Shown: in pieces, positions 7,201 to 16,727 of the stretch | How positions within the stretch are numbered: position 1 is the stretch's first letter | How the letters are laid out: each line of letters starts with the position of its first letter | Assembly (NCBI GenBank): GCA_002179805.1 | Contig: NAVB01000415.1 | Location: 1 to 17,344 of the forward strand | Origin: Acanthamoeba lenticulata | Lineage: Eukaryota; Discosea; Longamoebia; Acanthamoebidae | Length of the DNA: 17,344 bases | Direction: 5' to 3' | The notes under the pieces: generated by a model | What the model saw: the letters and a program-made list of their open reading frames with translations, nothing else | The model's database searches: none | Told to the model about the DNA's origin: nothing | Position numbers and translations under genes: made by a program

Positions 7201-10200
7201 GTAGTGCGGGACCAAATGTACGACTCGTCTAGCAGCTTGCGTTCTTCTTGTCCTTTACCAAGTGGTGATCCATCTTCGTGTTTTTGCGTTTACTTCAGCG
7301 CCGTACTTCTCGGACATCAACCTGAAGAGCTGGGCAAGGCGTGGGCGCAAGCCATAGAAGAGGAGGCCTTCTTCCAAGCCGCACAAGAGGAGTCACGCTA
7401 CTTCGAGCTCATCTCCCAGCGGCTCGCCGCTTTAGTCACCACTCACTCAGCCACCGCACCCAGCGCTCAAGCCGTCACGGGTACGCCCCACCTGGCGCTC
7501 TCGAGCTTGTCTCCCAGAGATGGGGAAGCCAACCAACCTATCTACCCACCGCCAGGCGTCGAGGAGGCCGCCGGCGGCGAAGGGCAGCCCCCACAAAAGA
7601 AAAAGAAGACACTTGGGCGACGCCCCAACCCCAAGCGCCCAGACAAGGTGCCCATCGCGTTCATCTTGCCCGCTCCACGTGGCCCTTCGGCCGCCGGGGT
7701 GCGCGATTCGGCTGTGCCAAGGGATCTGTGGGTTCAGGTACGCCCGCGGGTGGTCATTTTTCATTTTCTTTATTTGCGGCAATTTCCTTGATTGGTTCAT
7801 GGTTGTGGCGATCGTTGTCGGACAATCTCCTGACATCGTAAACTACCTCCCCCGCAAGACCTTGCAGGGCTACACTGGGCCGCTGGACAACCTCATCGCC
7901 AAAACCCGTGCGCGAGTGGAGGCTGCGGGCCTTGGCGGGCATAATGGCCAGGCAGCGGGACAGCAGCTGCTCCAGCAAATGCAGTTCGCGCGGCACACAC
8001 TCCACACCATCCTTGCCTGGTACGTGAGGTGCCTTGTGTGGATCGATCGCACCAGGTTGTTGTGGTCTGATCACACTCCTGTTTCATTCAATTTCTCGAC
8101 ACCCATCCAACAGTGGTGGCCCGGCCCAGTCGAACCCGCACAACGAAAAACTCCTTTCCGATCTGCAGAACAAGATCACCGAGTGGCTGTTATGGGACAT
8201 GAGCGGCAGCCCATTTCTTCCGTCGTTGGCCACCGCGACGCCTGCCCTGTCCACGACGACGTCGTCGTCCACCACCACAACCACCATGCTCTCGGGACCA
8301 GCGGCCAGCGGCATCACGCGCAAGCGACGAGCGAGTGCTGATGACACACGAGCATCGAGGCGCATGGCCAAGCCACGAACGAAAGGCGGTAGCTCGCCCA
8401 GCAGTCCCGGCCCTGGCGATGAGCCCTCATCCACCGCCGGCAGCTGCGTCCCCGGCCTGTTCCCATTCCACACATTGCCGATCGAGGCCGAAGAGGGCAA
8501 GCTGGCCTCCGAGGGCCGCATCTCGCCGCGTTGCAGCGGGCCCAAGGACGCTCAGCCGGCATCTTCGAACGCGGCCATGCCAAGAAGCTCAAGCTCGCCG
8601 CCTTCAGCGGCCATCCGGTCAGCCTTTTCGCCGTGGGGCGAGGCCCGCCGGGGCGGCGCCCGCCGTGGGACAGACGAGGACGAGCTCAGCGCCGCTACGG
8701 CCATCGAGGCCCTCGCCTCCGCTGGCGGCCAGGCCACGTCCGTCTCTGTGTCGGTCAAAGACGAGCCAGCGGAATCGGAGGCCGAGGCCGAGGACGAGGG
8801 AGGCGACGACGAGGAGAACGAGCCCGTGAGCCCGCCTGCGAAACGCGGCTCCAGGTCAGGTGGGCCCGAGGCCAAGGACAAGACCAAGGGGCGATCGAGC
8901 AAGAGGCGCCTCAAGACGCCTCAGCAGCTGGAGATCCTTGAGAGCGAGTACGCGATCTCGCGCTTTCCCAACACGGCCAAGCGGCAGGCCATCTCCGTCG
9001 CCACTGGTATTACCTCCCCCCCCACTTTTCTGTCGCCATCCGCTTCGTTCTTTTTCCGTACTCACACGAGGCCTCGTATCATGTTGGGCCCATTCATGCA
9101 GGGCTCACACCGCGCGGCGTTCAGATCTGGTATGTGTCCATGGACCCCCATTCCGATTAAAACATTATTATCTCTTTCTGACCGTGTGAATGACGCAATA
9201 CTCAGGTTCCAGAACAAGCGGGCCAAGGACAAGTTCTTTGAGTCATCGGCTCAGAAGTACATGGCCAAGCGGGAAGGCGTCCCCCTCGTCGCCTCCATGC
9301 CGGGCGGAAGCTACCCGGCTCTCCTTCCCACGCCGACCGCCGTGCCTGAGGGTCCTCACGTGCAGACCCGCCTGACCCCGCCTCCGCCGCCGCGCTCCAT
9401 GTCTCTTCCGCTGCCCGAGTCCGGTGGTGTGACAGCGACCACTCCGCTTCTTCCTCCCTTGTCTTCGCTATCGCCGCCGCGGCCTCGGCCGCGCGCTGCG
9501 TCTCTCGCGTCATCGTCGCCGCTGCCGCCACTCACGACGTCGAGCAACTTCCCACCCCTGTTGCCGCCCATCTCGGCGCTCCCGAGCTTCCCGTCCCTTC
9601 ACTCCAGCTTCGTGGCGGAGCCCGAGACCGGGATGACATCGTCAAGTCGATCGTCATCGCCGCTCTCGTCGTGCCCGTTCAACCTGGTCAACGTGCCGCC
9701 CAACCTGTCCTCGTCTCCCTCAGTTTCGCGCTCGACGTCGCCCGTCTTCCAGCCGCAGCTTCAGTCGTCCTCGTCGGCCACGACCAGCTCAGCGCCCGTG
9801 GACATCAACACGCTCATTTCGTCCCTCAATAGCACCATCCACTTCCTCACGGGCCTTCACTCCATCGCACCCTCCTCGCAAACGTCGACGCCCGTGTGCG
9901 CCTGGCAGGGCGAGATCACGTGGCAAGGCGTGGTGCCGGTCGCCACCGGCGTCGACCCCACCACCAGCGGTGCCCTGCCGCAGCTCTACTCGTGCGTCGT
10001 GCCCGTGCCGCTCGTGTGTCTCGCCTCGGACCGCAACTGCATTTCGTACGACGCTCGACCTCACTCGTGTAGTCTCCCCAAACACAAGTCTGACTTGAGA
10101 GGTGTCGGCCATGCGCGCAGGGTGATGGAGCGATGCCCCGCCCGGATGAGCATCACCAGCATGCACCCGCGAGGAAATCGCGCGTATGAGAGCGTGATCG

Positions 10201-10489
10201 AGGCCAGTGAGCAGGCTGGCACCCTCCTTGAGTTCATGGCGGCATCTGAAGGCGCACGTGAATCGACAGCGTTCCTCCTCGGGCAGCTCCAAGCGGGTCA
10301 GGTACGACAACACCCCGCCTTTGGCCCACTCCCACCCACTCTGTTCTCATACTTCTTCCGCCCCGCAAGCAGGCCGCAACAGTGAACATCGACAGCCGGC
10401 ATCAGCTCGTACTCTTTGCAGCACAGGGCCGTGTGGTGGGTTGCCTGGCCAATGTGGCCAGCCTCCCTGTGCCCTTTGGTGGGAAGTGA
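7180..10489 (+). CDS. Homeodomain transcription factor with Ser/Pro-rich linker and possible ACID/SPOC-like C-terminus
   Basis: Proposed exons: 7180-7737, 7868-8019 (or from 7859), 8114-9006, 9102-9129, 9206-10301, 10373-10489, giving about 947 residues. The homeodomain spans residues about 497-556: basic arm KRRLKTP, the conserved L16 and Y20 positions (L512, Y516), and recognition helix VQIWFQNKRAKDK with W48, F49, Q50, N51 and R53. Introns interrupt it twice, leaving a 28-nt exon (9102-9129) that encodes GLTPRGVQIW. Length and lack of a three-residue insertion mean it is not TALE-type. The N-terminal part has a lysine cluster KKKK with nearby RRPNPKRP, likely nuclear localisation. After the homeodomain come about 200 Ser/Pro-rich residues, then a cysteine-poor block starting AWQGEITWQGV and ending HQLVLFAAQGRVVGCLANV that may be a MED25-ACID- or SPOC-like barrel. 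The homeodomain is certain; the 5' start and last exon are not. Confidence 0.85.
9102..9129 (+). other. 28-nt exon within the homeobox
   Basis: The exon completes a Gly codon, encodes LTPRGVQI, and supplies the first two bases of the Trp-48 codon of the homeodomain. It lies between introns 9007-9101 (GTATTA...CAG) and 9130-9205 (GTATGT...CAG). The frame and the WFQN motif only form if it is included. Confidence 0.85.
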
Positions 10490-10653
10490 GGAAGCCAAGC
10501 TTCGTTGAAAACGAAAGGCCGCGGCAGAAGGCCGCCCACTCGCAGGCCCCCGCAACAGGCGAACACGCCAAGTGTGCTGCTGACCTGAGCGTTGGTGCAG
10601 CGCCGTGGTGTTGTGCTCCACCCTTTTTTTTTTGTTTCAAACAAGCGCAACAG

Positions 10654-10808
10654 CTTACGTCAAACTGGTCCAGTCAAACAAGGGTAAACCCGGTCACAGA
10701 CTTGAAGAGAGAGCTGAAGTACGCGAGGAGGCTCGTGCTGACGACTTTCTCGCTTTGCCAGCCGGAGGGCCCACACTGGTAGTACCAGGGCGTCCCACAC
10801 TGTGGTAG
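10654..10808 (+). other. Possible alternative last exon of the homeodomain gene
   Basis: If exon 10373 used a donor at 10479 (CTTTG|GTGGGA) instead of reading to the TGA at 10487, splicing to the CAG at 10651-10653 after a T-rich tract would continue in frame as AYVKLVQSNKGKPGHRLEER and on to a TAG at 10806. The intron would be 175 nt, longer than others in the gene. The extension is rich in Glu/Arg. I favour the shorter end but cannot exclude this one. Confidence 0.3.
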
Positions 10809-10831
10809 TCCTTCATATGGGCGTCCCACAC
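10767..10831. repeat. Direct repeats and palindrome upstream of myosin II
   Basis: The 13-mer GGGCGTCCCACAC occurs exactly at 10788-10800 and 10819-10831 (31-bp period). A related GGGCCCACAC is at 10767-10776. A perfect palindrome CTGGTA-G-TACCAG (10776-10788) bridges the first two elements. The grouping about 450-510 nt before the myosin ATG suggests a transcription-factor-binding cluster, or it could be chance low-level duplication. Confidence 0.55.
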
Positions 10832-11277
10832 ACTTCAACCAGGGTCACAGTACTTCTACGCCGTACGGCGAGGGAACCTTGTTCCTGTCGCTCCGTCCAC
10901 GTCATTGTCGACCGTTTTGGGATGGTCTCACCAGTGCGACACGCAGGCTTTGCGCTTATCCTGTCCATAGAGCTCGGCGAAAAAGTGTCGACGTGCGACC
11001 TATGGCAAATTTCGAGCCCGCGAATCAGCAACCGGGGCCTCGGGGATGGGAGCCGTGCGAGGGGGGGCTGAAGCAACGGCCTACAAGAAGACCCGTTGTC
11101 TGCTGCGGTTTTCTCTTCTTCAGCACCCCTCTCTCCTCGCGAGACTACCCCAACCACTCTCACACTAAGGGACCGCTTGTACTTCCAATAGTGAACACTC
11201 GCGCTCGCTGAGGAGGTTCCACACTTGAAACACAAACACACCAACAAAACAATCCAACCCGCTGCATCAAATACAAG

Positions 11278-14200
11278 ATGTCCACCCAGCGCAGGAGGAA
11301 GGGAGGAGAGGTCGAGAGCGACTACATCAAGTATCTTAAGTACAAGAACACCGGGTTCCAGGTGAGCGCCAGTGACAAGACCCTTGCCTGGTGGCCCACC
11401 AAGGAGGTCGAGCGTGCCTACTGCCACGTCGAGGTCACTAAGGATGACGGTAAGAACTTTACCGTCCGTCTCGAGAACGGCGAGGTACGAACGTCTTCTT
11501 CTGGCTTACTTCCCTCTCAGTCGAAAGTGGGAGTCGACGGATGGGACGACGGTTCGCCGTCGTTTCATCTTCGTCGCCTCCCAAGCCAAAGAACACTGGC
11601 GACTCACATGGCTGGGGTGTGTGTTCTCCATGGGTCAACGTGTAGGAGAAGTCTCAGCCCAAGAATGAGAAGACTTTCCTCGGCGTCAACCCGCCCAAGT
11701 TCGACGGTGTCGAAGACATGGGTGAGCTCGGTTACCTCAACGAGCCCGCCGTGCTTCACAACCTGAAGAAGCGCTACGACGCTGATCTCTTCCACGTACG
11801 GCAACCCATTAATAATTTACGCCGGCGCCAGCGATTAGTTTTGACTTACAGTTACTTGTCAACGACAATAGACCTACTCTGGCCTTTTCTTGGTGGTCGT
11901 GAACCCCTACAAGAGGCTGCCGGTCTACACCCCGGAGATCATCGACATCTACCGTGGTCGCCCCAGGGACAAGGTCGCTCCTCACATCTTCGCCATCTCC
12001 GACGGTGCCTACAGGGCTATGCTCAACACCAGGCAGAACCAGTCGATGCTCATCACGTACGTTATTAGCCCTCCCCCATTCTCCAATCTTTTTGTGTTCA
12101 TCTCTGTCCCTCTCTACGCGTTGTCCTTCTCTCGTTGTCCCAGACTCCCGGACTTTTATTGTGTCGACTAGTAATAAAATGTGAAATATTTATTGATCGG
12201 AATTCTAATAATATTCGGTTTGACCATGCAGTGGTGAGTCCGGTGCTGGCAAGACGGAGAACACGAAGAAGGTCATTCAGTACCTGACGGCCATCGCCGG
12301 TCGCGCTGAGGGCGGTCTGCTGGAGCAGCAGCTGCTTGAGTTCAACCCGATCCTCGAGGCCTTCGGTAACGCCAAGACGACCAAGAACAACAACTCGTCG
12401 CGTTTCGGTAAGTTCATCGAGCTGCAGTTCAACGCCGGTGGCCAGATCACGGGCGCCAACACGTTCATCTACCTGCTCGAGAAGTCGCGCGTGACGGCCC
12501 AGGGCGCTGGCGAGAGGAACTTCCACATCTTCTACCAGATCCTGTCCAAGTCGATGCCTGAGGAGCTCAAGCAGAAGCTGAAGCTCACCAAGCCGCAGGA
12601 CTACTTCTTCCTCAACCAGAACAACTGCTACACCGTCGATGACATGGACGATGCCAAGGAGTTTGACCACATGCTCAAGGCCTTCGACGTGCTCAACATC
12701 AACGAGGAGGAGCGCGTGGCCGTCTTCCAGACGGTGTCGGCCATCCTGCACCTGGGCAACCTGCCGTTCGTCGACATCAATTCGGAGACGGCTGGCCTCA
12801 AGGACGAGGTGGAGCTCAACATCGCCGCCGAGCTGCTGGGCGTCCCGGCGGCTGGCCTCAAGGCCGGTCTGCTGTCGCCGCGCATCAAGGCCGGTAACGA
12901 GTGGGTGACCCGTGCGCTCAACAAGACCAAGGCCATGGCCTCGCGTGACGCTCTCTGCAAGGCCCTCTACGGTCGTCTGTTCAACTGGATCGTGTTCAAG
13001 ATCAACCAGATCCTGTCGCACAAGGACAAGACCGCCCTGTGGATCGGCGTGCTCGACATCTCCGGTTTCGAGATCTTCCAGCACAACTCGTTCGAGCAGC
13101 TGTGCATCAACTACACGAACGAGAAGCTGCAGCAGTTCTTCAACCACCACATGTTCACGCTCGAGCAGCAGGAGTACGAGCGCGAGAAGATCGACTGGAC
13201 CTTCGTCGACTACGGCATGGACTCGCAGGACTGCATCGACCTCATCGAGAAGAAGCCCATGGGCATCCTCCCGCTGCTCGACGAGCAGACCGTGTTCCCC
13301 GACGCCGACGACACCTCGTTCACCAAGAAGCTGTTCCAGACCCACGAGAACCACCGCAACTTCCGTCGCCCGCGCTTCGACGCCAACAACTTCAAGATCG
13401 TGCACTACGCCGGTGAGGTCGAGTACCAGACGTCGTCGTGGCTCGAGAAGAACCGCGACCCGCTCGAGGACGATCTCTCCAACCTGTGCAAGCGCAGCTC
13501 GGTGCGCTTCGTGACGGGCCTCTTCAGCGAGGACCTCATGCCCTCGTTCAAGGTGGCCGCGCCCGCCGAGGAGGAGAAGTCGGCCGGCAGCAGCCGCAAC
13601 CGCTCGACCGGCCGCGGCAAGGGTGGCGCCCAGTTCATCACGGTCGCCTTCCAGTACAAGGAGCAGCTGGCCCACCTCATGTCGATGCTGTCGTCGACGG
13701 CGCCGCACTTCATTCGTTGCATCATCCCCAACTTGGGCAAGCGCCCGGGAGTGGTCACCGACCAGCTCGTGCTCGACCAGCTCAAGTGCAACGGTGTGCT
13801 CGAGGGCATCCGTATCGCGCGCAAGGGCTGGCCCAACCGCCTCAAGTACGATGAGTTCCTCAAGCGCTACTTCCTGCTCAAGCCCGGTTCGGCTGCCACG
13901 TCGCCGGCGACCAAGGATGCCGTGAAGGACCTCATCGACCACCTCGTGGCCAAGGAGCCCACCAAGGTGACCAAGGAGCAGGTGCGCTTCGGTGTGACCA
14001 AGATCTTCTTCCGCTCGGGCCAGCTGGCCGCGATCGAGGAGCTGCGCGAGCAGGCCATCTCCAAGATGGTGGTCTCCATCCAGGCGGGCGCGCGTGCCTT
14101 CCTGGCGCGCCGCATGTACGACAAGATGCGCGAGCAGACCGTGTCGGCCAAGATCCTGCAGCGCAACATCCGCGCCTGGCTCGAGCTCAAGAACTGGGCC

Positions 14201-16219
14201 TGGTACCAGCTCTACGTCAAGGCCCGCCCGCTCATCTCGCAGCGCAACTTCCAGAAGGAGATCGACGACCTCAAGAAGCAGGTCAAGGACCTCGAGAAGG
14301 AGCTCGCCGCCCTCAAGGACGCCAACTCCAAGCTCGACAAGGAGAAGCAGCTCGCCGAGGAGGACGCCGACAAGCTCGAGAAGGACCTCGCCGCGCTCAA
14401 GCTCAAGATCCTCGACCTCGAGGGCGAGAAGGCCGATCTCGAGGAGGACAACGCCCTCCTCCAGAAGAAGGTCCAGGGCCTCGAGGAGGAGCTCCAGGAG
14501 GAGACCTCGGCCTCCAACGATATCCTTGAGCAGAAGCGCAAGCTCGAGGCCGAGAAGGCCGAGCTCAAGGCCAACCTCGAGGACGAGGAGCGCAACCGCA
14601 AGGCCCTCCAGGAGGCCAAGGCCAAGGTCGAGTCTGAGCGCAACGAGCTCCAGGACAAGTACGAGGACGAGGCCGCCGCGCACGATTCGCTCAAGAAGAA
14701 GGAGGAGGACGTGTCGCGCGAGCTCCGCGAGACCAAGGACGCCCTCGCCGACGCCGAGAGCATCGCCGAGACCCTGCGCGCCAAGCTCAAGAACACCGAG
14801 CGCGGCGCCGACGATGTGCGCAACGAGCTCGATGACGTCACGGCCCAGAAGATCCAGCTCGAGAAGACCAAGAAGAACCTCGAGGAGGAGCTCGCCCAGC
14901 TCCGCGCCCAGCTCGACGAGGAGAAGAGCGGCCGCGAGTCGTCCACCTCCAAGGCCAAGCAGCTCGGCCAGCAGCTCGAGGATGCCCGCTCGGAGATGGA
15001 CTCGCTCAAGAGCAAGCTCTCGGCCGCCGAGAAGGCCCTCAAGACCGCCAAGGACCAGAACCGCGACCTGGACGAGCAGCTCGAGGACGAGCGCACCGTC
15101 CGCGCCAACGTCGACAAGCAGAAGAAGGCCCTCGAGGCCAAGCTCACCGAGCTCGAGGACCAGGTGACCAACATCGACGGCCAGCGCAACGCCGCCGTGG
15201 CCCAGGCCAAGACCCTCAAGACCCAGGTCGACGAGACCAAGCGCCGCCTGGAGGAGGCCGAGGCCTCGGCTGCCCGCCTCGAGAAGGAGCGCAAGAACGC
15301 GCTCGATGAGGTCGCCCAGCTCCAGGCCGACCTCGATGCCGAGCGCGACTCGGGTGCCCAGCAGCGCCGCAAGCTCAACAACCGCATCAACGAGCTCCAG
15401 GCCGAGCTCGAGACCGCGCCCAAGGCCGGTGGTGCCTCGTCCGAGGAGGTCAAGCGCCTCGAGGGCGAGCTTGAGCGTCTGGAGGAGGAGCTGCTCCTCG
15501 CCCAGGAGGCCCGCGCCGCCGCCGAGAAGAACCTCGACAAGGCCAACCTCGAGCTCGAGGAGCTCCGCCAGGAGGTCGACGACGCCAACCGCGACAACGA
15601 CAAGCTGGTCAAGGACAACCGCAAGCTCAAGGCCGACCTCGACGAGGCCCGCATCCAGCTCGAGGAGGAGCAGGACGCCAAGAGCCACGCCGACTCTAGC
15701 TCGCGCCGCCTGCTGGCCGAGATCGAGGAGCTCAAGAAGCGCCTCGCCAAGGAGACCTCGGACAAGCAGAAGGCCCAGGACCAGAAGGCCAACTACCAGC
15801 GCGAGAACGAGTCCCTCAAGGCCGATCGCGACTCGATCGAGAGGCGCAACCGCGACGCCGAGCGTCAGGTCCGCGACCTGCGCGCCCAGCTCGACGACGC
15901 CCTCTCGCGCCTCGACTCGGAGAAGCGCGCCAAGGACAAGTCCGTCGAGGCCAACCGCGAGCTCAAGAAGGTCGTCCTCGACCGCGAGAGGCAGTCGCTC
16001 GAGTCCCTCTCCAAGTTCAACTCGGCTCTCGAGGCCGACAAGCAGATCCTCGAGGACGAGATCTCCGACCTTGCCGAGAAGAACAAGCAGCTCCAGTCCA
16101 AGATCGCTCAGCTCCAGGACGAGATGGACGGCACCACCTCTTCGCGTGGCTCCTCGACCCGCGGCGCCTCCGCCCGCGGTGCTTCGCGCCGTGCTGGCTC
16201 TGCCCGCGCCGAGGAGTAA
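11278..16219 (+). CDS. Myosin II heavy chain, non-muscle (Acanthamoeba type), complete
   Basis: Exons 11278-11484, 11646-11795, 11872-12056 and 12232-16219 give 4530 nt, exactly 1509 residues. It is the actin-activated motor of conventional bipolar filaments in the cell cortex. Landmarks: P-loop GESGAGKT (182-189), with intron 3 splitting the Thr181 codon just before it; switch I NNNSSR (233-238); switch II DISGFE (456-461); light-chain-binding IQ region (about 775-840); and Pro847 ending the head. The tail is coiled coil from 848, with Pro1244 plus Gly-Gly forming the hinge, and a non-helical tip rich in Ser/Arg/Gly. Ser1489, Ser1494 and Ser1499 in the tip and Ser639 in loop 2 fall where the Acanthamoeba protein is known to be phosphorylated. 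Acanthamoeba myosin II tails are shorter than animal ones, and this matches. Leu and Ser codons are almost all C/G-ending. A decoy donor CAG|GTGAGC lies inside exon 1 at 11362. Confidence 0.97.
12057..12231 (+). other. Myosin II intron 3, AT-rich with AATAAA on both strands
   Basis: This 175-nt GT-AG intron (GTACGT donor, ATGCAG acceptor) lies just before the P-loop. Its 3' half is strongly AT-rich compared with the flanking GC-rich exons. AATAAA occurs at 12173-12178, and TTTATT (AATAAA on the other strand) occurs twice. TTCTAATAAT near 12203-12212 could be the branch site. Confidence 0.8.
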
Positions 16220-16390
16220 AGCTTCCTCTTCGTCGTTGGCGCGGCGGCAGCCCTCCATCCCTTTCCCAGTTTGTGCTTTTAAGATCTTCTCCATATAAAA
16301 TCTTTCCCCCTTGACTACTTGTGTCTCTCTCTAAGGGGTCTCTCCCTTGGCGTGGGCGGTCCTCCGAGTCCTGTGTGGCCCTCTATGTAG

Positions 16391-16408
16391 CTCTCTCTCT
16401 CTCTCTCT
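16391..16408. repeat. (CT)9 microsatellite
   Basis: Nine uninterrupted CT units downstream of myosin II, preceded by further CTCTC-rich sequence from 16322. Likely length-variable. Confidence 0.95.
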
Positions 16409-16513
16409 GCGCACACCCCGTCCAAGGTTGTCTCAGTTGGCGGCCACGTTGGGAAACACCAGCGCTCGATCTGCTTGGCACTTGGCCTGGGGAGGGCTAA
16501 AAACAAAAATAAA

Positions 16514-16616
16514 TGGGCCCAACCAGCCTAATGTGATTATTGGCCCACGCAAAATAAAAAGATTGTCCGTCGCCAATCCGAGGTCGATTTCGGGGAAAGA
16601 AAAACGCAACTATAAG
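16514..16616 (+). promoter_or_regulatory. Core promoter elements of the Asp-box gene
   Basis: In order: palindromic TGGGCCCA (16514-16521), inverted CCAAT box ATTGG (16539-16543) running into TGGCCCA (16541-16547), CCAAT (16573-16577), and TATAAG (16611-16616). The TATA-like site is 112 bases before the ATG, which would give a leader of roughly 80-90 nt. The arrangement is that of a conventional polymerase II promoter; activity is inferred. Confidence 0.5.
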
Positions 16617-16727
16617 AATGAAGGAGCCTCCAGTCCTTCTTTTTTTCTCACGTCGTTCGCCACCCCCGTCACCCGACCACACCCCAAGCCCTTTGGTGTG
16701 TCTGTCACTCATCGAGGACCCGTCATC

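Larger units (their letters stand above)
10490..11277 (+). promoter_or_regulatory. Upstream region of myosin II (788 nt)
   Basis: Between the homeodomain gene stop and the myosin II ATG. It holds a possible extra 3' exon of the homeodomain gene (10654-10808), a 10-base T run (10624-10633), a cluster of GGGC(G/C)-CCACAC-type repeats (10767-10831), and the myosin 5' leader. The last 60 nt before the ATG are A/C-rich, as expected of an unstructured leader. I see no TATA box close to the gene. Open frames on both strands here overlap non-coding-looking sequence and lack domains. Confidence 0.5.
16220..16727 (+). promoter_or_regulatory. Myosin II 3' flank and promoter of the Asp-box gene (508 nt)
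   Basis: The first 100 nt are the pyrimidine-rich myosin II 3' tail; ATATAAAAT near 16293 is the only A-rich signal and is not a perfect AATAAA. A (CT)9 run follows. From about 16490 the sequence becomes AT-rich and carries the elements of the next gene's promoter. Confidence 0.55.

Noticed and set aside
6551..7204. 217-codon plus-strand frame as a single-exon gene
   Set aside because: Middle part is low-quality sequence with intron-like pyrimidine tracts; at most short pieces belong to the homeodomain gene.
8084..9571. Several minus-strand and shifted plus-strand frames opposite the homeodomain gene
   Set aside because: GC-rich shadows of a Ser/Pro-rich coding region; the homeodomain frame is the one with a conserved motif.
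10813..11427. 204-codon minus-strand frame over the myosin start
   Set aside because: It overlaps the myosin leader and exon 1 antisense and has no recognisable motif.
14212..15792. Second long antisense frame (526 codons), Ser-rich
   Set aside because: Another shadow of the myosin tail; almost only Ser, Arg, Ala and Leu, with no domain features.
12098..16294. Antisense open frame of 1398 codons as a real gene
   Set aside because: It mirrors the myosin coding frame codon for codon, is a Leu/Val/Glu-rich low-complexity translation of a coiled coil, and is explained by C/G-ending codon use.
14094..16298. Arg/Ser-rich plus-strand frames inside the myosin tail
   Set aside because: Frame-shifted readings of the coiled-coil codons; no independent start context or motifs.
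16391..16408. (CT)9 run as a regulatory GAGA-type element
   Set aside because: Lies in a wider CT-rich 3' flank far from any start; a simple microsatellite is sufficient explanation.
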